Below, one piece after another: positions 28,150 through 32,639 of a DNA stretch of 32,639 nucleotides. A program made the position numbers and the translations under genes. Below the pieces are notes generated by a model that was given only the letters and a program-made list of their open reading frames with translations, was not told the DNA's origin and did not search any database. Every line of letters begins with the position of its first letter. The stretch's first letter is position 1. Source of the stretch: Polyangium jinanense (GTDB lineage: Bacteria > Myxococcota > Polyangia > Polyangiales > Polyangiaceae); NCBI RefSeq assembly GCF_028435365.1, contig NZ_JAGTJJ010000093.1, positions 1 through 32,639 on the forward strand, read 5' to 3'.

Positions 28150-30534
28150 TCACCTGCCCGCGGTAAGCGCCCCCTTGGCCACGAACTGCGAGAAGGCCCC
28201 CAGGAACTCGTCGATGGATACGGTTCCGCTCCTGTCGATGTCGCACAGGCGCAAGAACTCGTCGATCTCGGTATCCCGATAGCCCTTCTCCCGGAACTTG
28301 GCCATCACCTCGCCCACGTCGAGCACGCCATCCCGGTTGGCGTCGATCTCCTCGAAGATCTGGAACATCGAGTCGCGCATCATCGATTTGAAGATCGCGT
28401 CCCGGAGCTCGTTTTCCAGCACGTCGAGCATCGACCCCTCGGGCGTCTCCAGGATCCACGGCTCCATCGTCGTGGACCTGAGCACCGTCACCGTGGTGCC
28501 GGGGGACGACGCGACCCCGAGGCGTCGCTTGTAATCTTCGATGAAGACATTGCCGTAGTGCTCCTCGCTGAAGTCCGTCGTGCTCACGATCATTCGATAG
28601 CCATAGATGTCGTCTCCGGGATCGATGCTCAGGAGATCGTAGATCGCCTTGTTCAATCGATTGGCGAGCTCGAGGCTCGTATTCAGCGTTCCGTCCGGGT
28701 GCCTGAAGTTCACGGCGTAGGTCAGGATGTTCTGATCGGGCCCGATCTCGGGCAGGAACGCCATCGCCTCCGGGTCGGACAGGAGATCCTCGACGCTACG
28801 CCGATCGATGCGCTCGCGAATGAAGCGTCGCTCGGTCTCCACGTCGGCGCCCGAGATCTCCGCGGGCAGCCGCGGGACGGGGACCACGACGAACCGATCC
28901 TCCGGGCTCGCCATGCTGAGCAGCCGCGCGTAAAACCGCTTGCAATTGAACAGCGCCCGCCGATGGATCTGCCCGTATCCGCTCCGGGTGGGTCGAATGA
29001 CCTTGTGGCTCAGGTACACCGCGGCCACCGCCGCTCCCGGCTTGGACCCTTCGAGCCCATAGATGCCGACGGTGGGCTCGGCGTCCCCGTGGAGGATGTA
29101 GGGCGCCTTGAATGTCACCATGTCGCGCATGGCCGAATTCCGGTAACAGAGCGCCCCGGCCGGATAAGGAATGTAACCCGATTTATGCGGATCGACGGTG
29201 ATGGAATCCGCCCGGCCGAGCGCCGAGAACTGCGAGGTCACGTATCCGCTCATCCCGATCTCGGGCACCGGACCCGTGCGCTCGTCTCTCGCGCGTGGCC
29301 CCTCGTCGGGCCTCAGGATCGAGGCGAAATAACCTCCCCACGCCGCGTCCGCGTGCACCGTGAACGACAGGCCCTCCTTCTGGAGCTTGTAGCGCAGCTC
29401 GAGGATCCCCTTGAGCGGATCCACGGCGCTCTCCTCCGTGCTGCCGATGACGCCCACCACCGTGACCACGGGCCGCCGCTGCTCGAGGCAATCGCGCAGC
29501 ATCTTCTCCAGCGCGGACAGGCTCATGCGCGCGTCGCAATCGACGGGAACGTCGAGCACGTTCGCCGAGCCGAGGCCCAGCACGGCCGCGGCCTTGGGGA
29601 ACGAGTAATGCTTGGTGGCGGGGACGAGAATCACCGGCGACGCGGGCACGTCCGCCCCCGAGCGCCGGAAAAGCTCCTGCATTCCCAGGTGCTGGAGCGA
29701 GTGGCTCGACATGGCCTTGGTGATGGTATCGCTCGAAATGCCGTATTCCTCCGTGAGGCGCTCGGGCAGCGCGAGGATGTCGTCCACCTTCAGATTCAGA
29801 AGGGACCACGCGTCGAGCGCGACGAGGCGCGCGCGCCTGCCATCACACGTGCTCACCTCGATGTCGCGCGCCGCGGCGAGGGAGGGCTCGGCCCTCAATG
29901 CATCGCGGAGCGAGAGCGGGTAAAACTTCAGATTCCGCGCCGACCAGATGGCCTCGATGTTGGCCACGGTCCCGCCGCTCGTGATGTGCCCCCAGGGCCT
30001 CACGATCCCCTTCGTGGTGTCGCCGTCCTCCGGGACGGTGTAGCCGAGCATCCGGCACAGATCGTCGCCCACGATCATCTCCAGGATGGTCGTCGACGTC
30101 GACCCTTCGAATGCGACGTTGTTGGGGTTGTAGAGCATCGCCGCGAAATACCCCAGGATGCTGGGGAGCGACGTGTCCCAGTTCATGTGCCCCTGATACC
30201 GGCCGCTGAAGAAGGGCACCGATTTCTTGAGGAACGACATCAGCGACCGCAGGTTGTCCTTCAGCGAGTCCATCGCGTGGAGATAGGACGGGTGCCGCTT
30301 GGCCTGCTCGGTGATGTGCGTGGGATCCTGGGGGTGGAAGTTCCGCCTCCAGAAGGAATGGTCCCGGATGGCCTCCACGATGAGCTTCTCGAGCTCGTCC
30401 GCGTTCTCGGCCTTGGTGCCCAAGAACCACGCCTCCGGCGATCTGGTCCCCGCCCCCTTGAGGAATGGCCTCTCGCCGAACTTGAAATACTGCTTCACGC
30501 TCGGCCTGCCGGTCCGGGCTTTCTCGTCGCTCAT
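28150..30534 (-). CDS. PLP-dependent group II decarboxylase with C-terminal EF-hand pair
   Basis: 794 aa, cytoplasmic. Residues about 90-640 are a pyridoxal-dependent decarboxylase of the glutamate/aromatic-amino-acid group, with 'GHITSGGTVANIEAIWSARN', 'HADAAWGG' and the PLP lysine in ITVDPHKSGY (Lys 451). The substrate cannot be read from sequence; glutamate, aspartate or an aromatic amino acid are options. The last 80 residues hold two canonical 12-residue EF-hand loops: DANRDGVLDVGE (731-742) and DIDRSGTVSIDE (765-776). Calcium ligands are present at positions 1, 3, 5 and 12 in both. Calcium control of the enzyme is therefore likely (inference). ATG 30534 was chosen because the upstream 74 codons are Arg-rich and overlap the promoter. 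GGAG lies only 2 nt before the ATG, and a second AGGAAGG lies further upstream. Confidence 0.88.
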   Translation of the reverse strand: MSDEKARTGRPSVKQYFKFGERPFLKGAGTRSPEAWFLGTKAENADELEKLIVEAIRDHSFWRRNFHPQDPTHITEQAKRHPSYLHAMDSLKDNLRSLMSFLKKSVPFFSGRYQGHMNWDTSLPSILGYFAAMLYNPNNVAFEGSTSTTILEMIVGDDLCRMLGYTVPEDGDTTKGIVRPWGHITSGGTVANIEAIWSARNLKFYPLSLRDALRAEPSLAAARDIEVSTCDGRRARLVALDAWSLLNLKVDDILALPERLTEEYGISSDTITKAMSSHSLQHLGMQELFRRSGADVPASPVILVPATKHYSFPKAAAVLGLGSANVLDVPVDCDARMSLSALEKMLRDCLEQRRPVVTVVGVIGSTEESAVDPLKGILELRYKLQKEGLSFTVHADAAWGGYFASILRPDEGPRARDERTGPVPEIGMSGYVTSQFSALGRADSITVDPHKSGYIPYPAGALCYRNSAMRDMVTFKAPYILHGDAEPTVGIYGLEGSKPGAAVAAVYLSHKVIRPTRSGYGQIHRRALFNCKRFYARLLSMASPEDRFVVVPVPRLPAEISGADVETERRFIRERIDRRSVEDLLSDPEAMAFLPEIGPDQNILTYAVNFRHPDGTLNTSLELANRLNKAIYDLLSIDPGDDIYGYRMIVSTTDFSEEHYGNVFIEDYKRRLGVASSPGTTVTVLRSTTMEPWILETPEGSMLDVLENELRDAIFKSMMRDSMFQIFEEIDANRDGVLDVGEVMAKFREKGYRDTEIDEFLRLCDIDRSGTVSIDEFLGAFSQFVAKGALTAGR

Positions 30535-30594
30535 CTCTCCACGACCCTTCCTGCCCCGCTCGCCAATGCGCATCCGACCGCTGGGGGCGAAGAC

Positions 30595-30623
30595 CCTATA
30601 CAAGAGGGATCCCGTCGAATCAA
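30595..30623 (-). promoter_or_regulatory. Promoter of the decarboxylase gene
   Basis: Reading the minus strand: TTGATT (30623-30618), a 17-bp spacer and TATAGG (30600-30595). Both boxes match sigma-70 consensus at 4/6 with ideal spacing. The predicted leader is about 53 nt to ATG 30534. Confidence 0.5.
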
Positions 30624-30654
30624 GGACAAGGCCACGCGCGAGCCGTGCTCCGGC

Positions 30655-30683
30655 TTGACGCGAGAGGGGCGCCTGGGTACGAC
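30655..30683 (+). promoter_or_regulatory. Candidate promoter of the MscS gene
   Basis: TTGACG (30655-30660), a 17-bp spacer and TACGAC (30678-30683). The -35 box is good and the -10 weak. It lies about 40 bp before ATG 30724, divergent from the decarboxylase promoter. Confidence 0.35.
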
Positions 30684-30723
30684 GCTTTTCGAGCCCGCCG
30701 AGGAACCGGCGCGGAGGACATCG

Positions 30724-32424
30724 ATGACCTTGCCGAATCTCGATTTGCTCGTCCACAACCTCGTGGCGCTCTGCATCGTGATTGTCGTGCTGATGTTGCT
30801 TTCACAGCTCATCGTCACGGCCATCCTGCGTCTCTCCAGCGTCCTCTTGAGCGCTTCCGTGCTCGGCGACAAGGAGACGGTGAAGGACGTCGGCGCGGAG
30901 TTTCGGCGGCGCGTCCGGCGCAGCGCGGTCGTCGGCGTCGCGCTCCTCGGGCTCCTATCGCTCGCGGCCATGGGCTTCCTGAGCCTCCGGGGGCTCCGGG
31001 CGCTCGATCTGGCCCTGGCCTTCGTCGCGCGCCTCCGCGAAGACGCCTCCGGGCCTTTCAAGACGCGCCTGCTTTCGTCGGTGGGGATCATCCTCGGCGC
31101 GCTCGTCGTCGACGCCGTCGCGAGGGCCATCGTCGCCGCGCTCGGCAAGGGGCTCGCGAATTGGAAGGTCGACGAGAAGCGGCGCGAATCCCTGGCCGAG
31201 GCGCTGATTCGCCTCCGCACCGCGCTCCGGACGGTCATCCTGGGCGGGACGGCTGTCCTCGTCGCGGGGGAGCTCGCGCCGGACGTGCAGCGAGGCGTCC
31301 TCCTCGGCGCGTACATCCTCGGCGCCTTTTACGTGAGCCGCTTCGTGGCGAACGCCGCGCACGTCCTCGTCGACGTGCTCTTCGACCGATCGACGCGGCT
31401 CACCCGGCTCGAAAGCCCGCTGAAATACCTGGGCAGCCTGACCCACCTCGCGCCGATCACGAAACGCGTCATCGATTACTTCGTTTATCTGTCGGCTGCG
31501 ACGTGGGTGGCCGACGCCTTCACCCCCGACACCTGGCTGGCCCAAGGGGGGCGGATTGGCATTCGAATCCTCGCGATCTTCTATGCGAGCCGGGTGCTGG
31601 TCGAGCTGTGCGTCCTGTTCGTCCAGGAAATCTTCCTCGGCAACGTCGACAAGGACGGGGAGAAGGAAAACCTTCAGCAACGAAGGACCTTGGTCCCCGT
31701 GGCCGTGGGCTTCTTGCGATATGGGATCTATTTCTCGGCGCTCGTGATGGTGCTACGGGAGGCCTCCATCGATCCCACGCCCCTGCTCGCGGGCGCGGGG
31801 GTCATCGGCGTCGCCATCGGGCTCGGCGCGCAGGCGTTCGTGGGAGACATCGTGGCTGGGTTCTTCATTCTTTTCGAGAACCTCCTCCTCGTGGGTGATC
31901 TCGTGGAAGTGAGCGGCGTGCGGGGCAAGGTGGAGGAAATCGGCGTGCGAATCACCAAAATTCGTGATGACTCCGGCGTGCTCCACGCGATCCCGAACGG
32001 CGAGGTCCGCAAGGTCGCGAATCACTCGAAGGCCTACGTGAACGCCATCGTCGACGTGCATGTGCCCTACGAAGAGGACCTCACGCGCGTGCGGTCCCTG
32101 CTCGCGTCCGTGGCCGAAAAAGCGCTCTCGGGGCAGGCGGGCGCGAACGGCCCCGTCGAGGTCAAGGTGCAGGAGCTCAACGAGGGCTCGGTCCTCCTCC
32201 GCGTGATCGCGCGCGTGCCGCCTGGACAAGACGAAGACCTCGGAGACCTGCTTCGGGAGCGCATCGTGGACGAGCTGCGCGAAGCGAAGATCGGAGCGCC
32301 CCGCCCGCGCCGCGCGGTCTTGATTGAGAGCAAAATTCGCGTCGGCGCGCCCCCTCCCCCGGAGCCGGTCGAGGAGGACAGTGGACCGCCGCAGCCCTTC
32401 TCGCCGCCAGCCGCGGATGCCTGA
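30724..32424 (+). CDS. MscS-family mechanosensitive channel
   Basis: 566-aa inner-membrane protein. Several hydrophobic helices precede the hallmark pore helix and beta domain: 'VIGVAIGLGAQAFVGDIVAG' and 'FFILFENLLLVGDLVEV' (about 357-395), then 'GKVEEIGVRITKIRDDSGVL' and 'HAIPNGEVRKVANHSKAY'. With extra N-terminal helices it resembles the larger YnaI/YbdG-type members more than the 286-aa MscS. Such channels open under membrane tension on hypo-osmotic shock. The C-terminus is a Pro-rich acidic tail. ATG 30724 has GGAGGA at 5-nt spacing. It is divergent from the EF-hand decarboxylase (189-bp gap), which may reflect shared stress control. Confidence 0.92.
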   Translation: MTLPNLDLLVHNLVALCIVIVVLMLLSQLIVTAILRLSSVLLSASVLGDKETVKDVGAEFRRRVRRSAVVGVALLGLLSLAAMGFLSLRGLRALDLALAFVARLREDASGPFKTRLLSSVGIILGALVVDAVARAIVAALGKGLANWKVDEKRRESLAEALIRLRTALRTVILGGTAVLVAGELAPDVQRGVLLGAYILGAFYVSRFVANAAHVLVDVLFDRSTRLTRLESPLKYLGSLTHLAPITKRVIDYFVYLSAATWVADAFTPDTWLAQGGRIGIRILAIFYASRVLVELCVLFVQEIFLGNVDKDGEKENLQQRRTLVPVAVGFLRYGIYFSALVMVLREASIDPTPLLAGAGVIGVAIGLGAQAFVGDIVAGFFILFENLLLVGDLVEVSGVRGKVEEIGVRITKIRDDSGVLHAIPNGEVRKVANHSKAYVNAIVDVHVPYEEDLTRVRSLLASVAEKALSGQAGANGPVEVKVQELNEGSVLLRVIARVPPGQDEDLGDLLRERIVDELREAKIGAPRPRRAVLIESKIRVGAPPPPEPVEEDSGPPQPFSPPAADA

Positions 32425-32440
32425 CGCGGACTGGTCTCTT

Positions 32441-32529
32441 CCTGGAGCCGCCGCGCCGGGGCGCCGCCCCGGGCCCCGCGGGGGCTGTTCGCCCCTCGAC
32501 CCGAACCAGGGCCTGAGCATTGGTCTCAT
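32441..32529 (+). repeat. Dispersed structured repeat, right copy
   Basis: Reverse-complement counterpart of 216-313, lying 16 bp past the MscS stop. Hairpins: CCGGGGC-GCC-GCCCCGG (32456-32472) and GGGGC-TGTTC-GCCCC (32481-32495). The 18-mer CCTGAGCATTGGTCTCAT is at 32512-32529, after the hairpins. In the left copy the same 18-mer precedes the hairpins when read in the direction of the upstream gene. Confidence 0.65.
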
Positions 32530-32551
32530 CTCGCGAGCCCATTCTCCCTGA

Positions 32552-32579
32552 GCACCCGTAGCATCTCTGCTGCGGGTGC
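32552..32579 (+). terminator. Hairpin downstream of MscS, possible terminator
   Basis: GCACCCGTAGCA and TGCTGCGGGTGC form a 12-bp stem (one G-U pair) around a TCTC loop. No T-run follows, so if it is a terminator it is not of the classical kind. Confidence 0.4.
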
Positions 32580-32606
32580 CAGTCGTTCGAGCCCGCGGCT
32601 GATGGT

Positions 32607-32639
32607 GACGGATCCGGGGGGTCCTCCGGAGGACTTGCC
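32607..32639. repeat. Palindrome resembling the left-edge minisatellite
   Basis: GATCCGGGGGGTCC followed by the perfect palindrome GTCCTCCGGAGGAC (32621-32634) and TTGCC. The left array has GATCCGGGAGGTCC, a palindromic core and CTGCG. Similar order and spacing suggest the same repeat family, cut by the window edge. Confidence 0.4.

Noticed and set aside
28558..30723. Upstream in-frame extension of the MscS ORF
   Set aside because: Antisense to the PLP decarboxylase; true start at 30724 has a good Shine-Dalgarno just before the first membrane helix.

Overview
The window looks like a chromosomal segment of a large-genome, high-GC myxobacterium, most likely Polyangiales (the Sorangium/Polyangium side). 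The support is very GC-rich codon use, MYXO-CTERM-like C-termini, two FG-GAP surface proteins with Gly-rich linkers, 'myxococcus Cys-rich' repeats in a large lipoprotein, and several Ser/Thr kinases fused to ATPase/TPR, cyclase or GAF/STAS modules. The organism assignment is inference; no marker gene or RNA gene is present.

Layout. 1-355: a palindromic minisatellite, a hairpin and a dispersed structured repeat. 356-2896 (-): FG-GAP surface protein. 2897-3739: a gene-poor gap with a decayed IS91-type transposase fragment. 3740-4155 (+): RRM RNA-binding protein with a strong terminator. 4289-6541 (-): Cys-rich lipoprotein. 6640-9219 (-): large regulatory ATPase. 9488-12178 (+): second FG-GAP protein, overlapping by 4 bp a kinase/cyclase gene (12175-13803 +). 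14027-17320 (+): YcaO-type cyclodehydratase and an amidohydrolase. 17325-18546 (-): two small precursor-like proteins carrying nitrile-hydratase-like leader (NHLP) domains. 18680-22774 (-): second, larger kinase/cyclase/ATPase. 23195-28123 (+): a giant degenerate-kinase/AAA/GAF/STAS protein. 28150-30534 (-): PLP decarboxylase with two C-terminal EF-hands. 30724-32424 (+): MscS-type channel. 32441-32639: second copy of the structured repeat, another hairpin, and a palindrome like those at the left edge.

The centre (about 12.2-22.8 kb) is the most interesting part. It has the hallmarks of a TOMM/RiPP system: a YcaO protein with an E1-like docking half, NHLP precursors, and two kinase/cyclase fusions of the kind known to accompany TOMM clusters. 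It departs from the textbook version in several ways. The precursors begin with what looks like a Sec signal peptide. Each ends in a Phe-Cys dipeptide, and this Cys is the only one left after predicted signal cleavage. No flavin dehydrogenase or peptidase-ABC exporter is visible. An amidohydrolase is coupled to the YcaO gene.

The precursor gene was duplicated together with the 3' ends of both flanking genes, and one copy then duplicated its leader-plus-tail internally. In that internal copy the terminal Cys has become Ala. I infer a two-peptide, secreted, C-terminal-Cys-modified RiPP or surface-peptide system under kinase control. Product and function are unknown.
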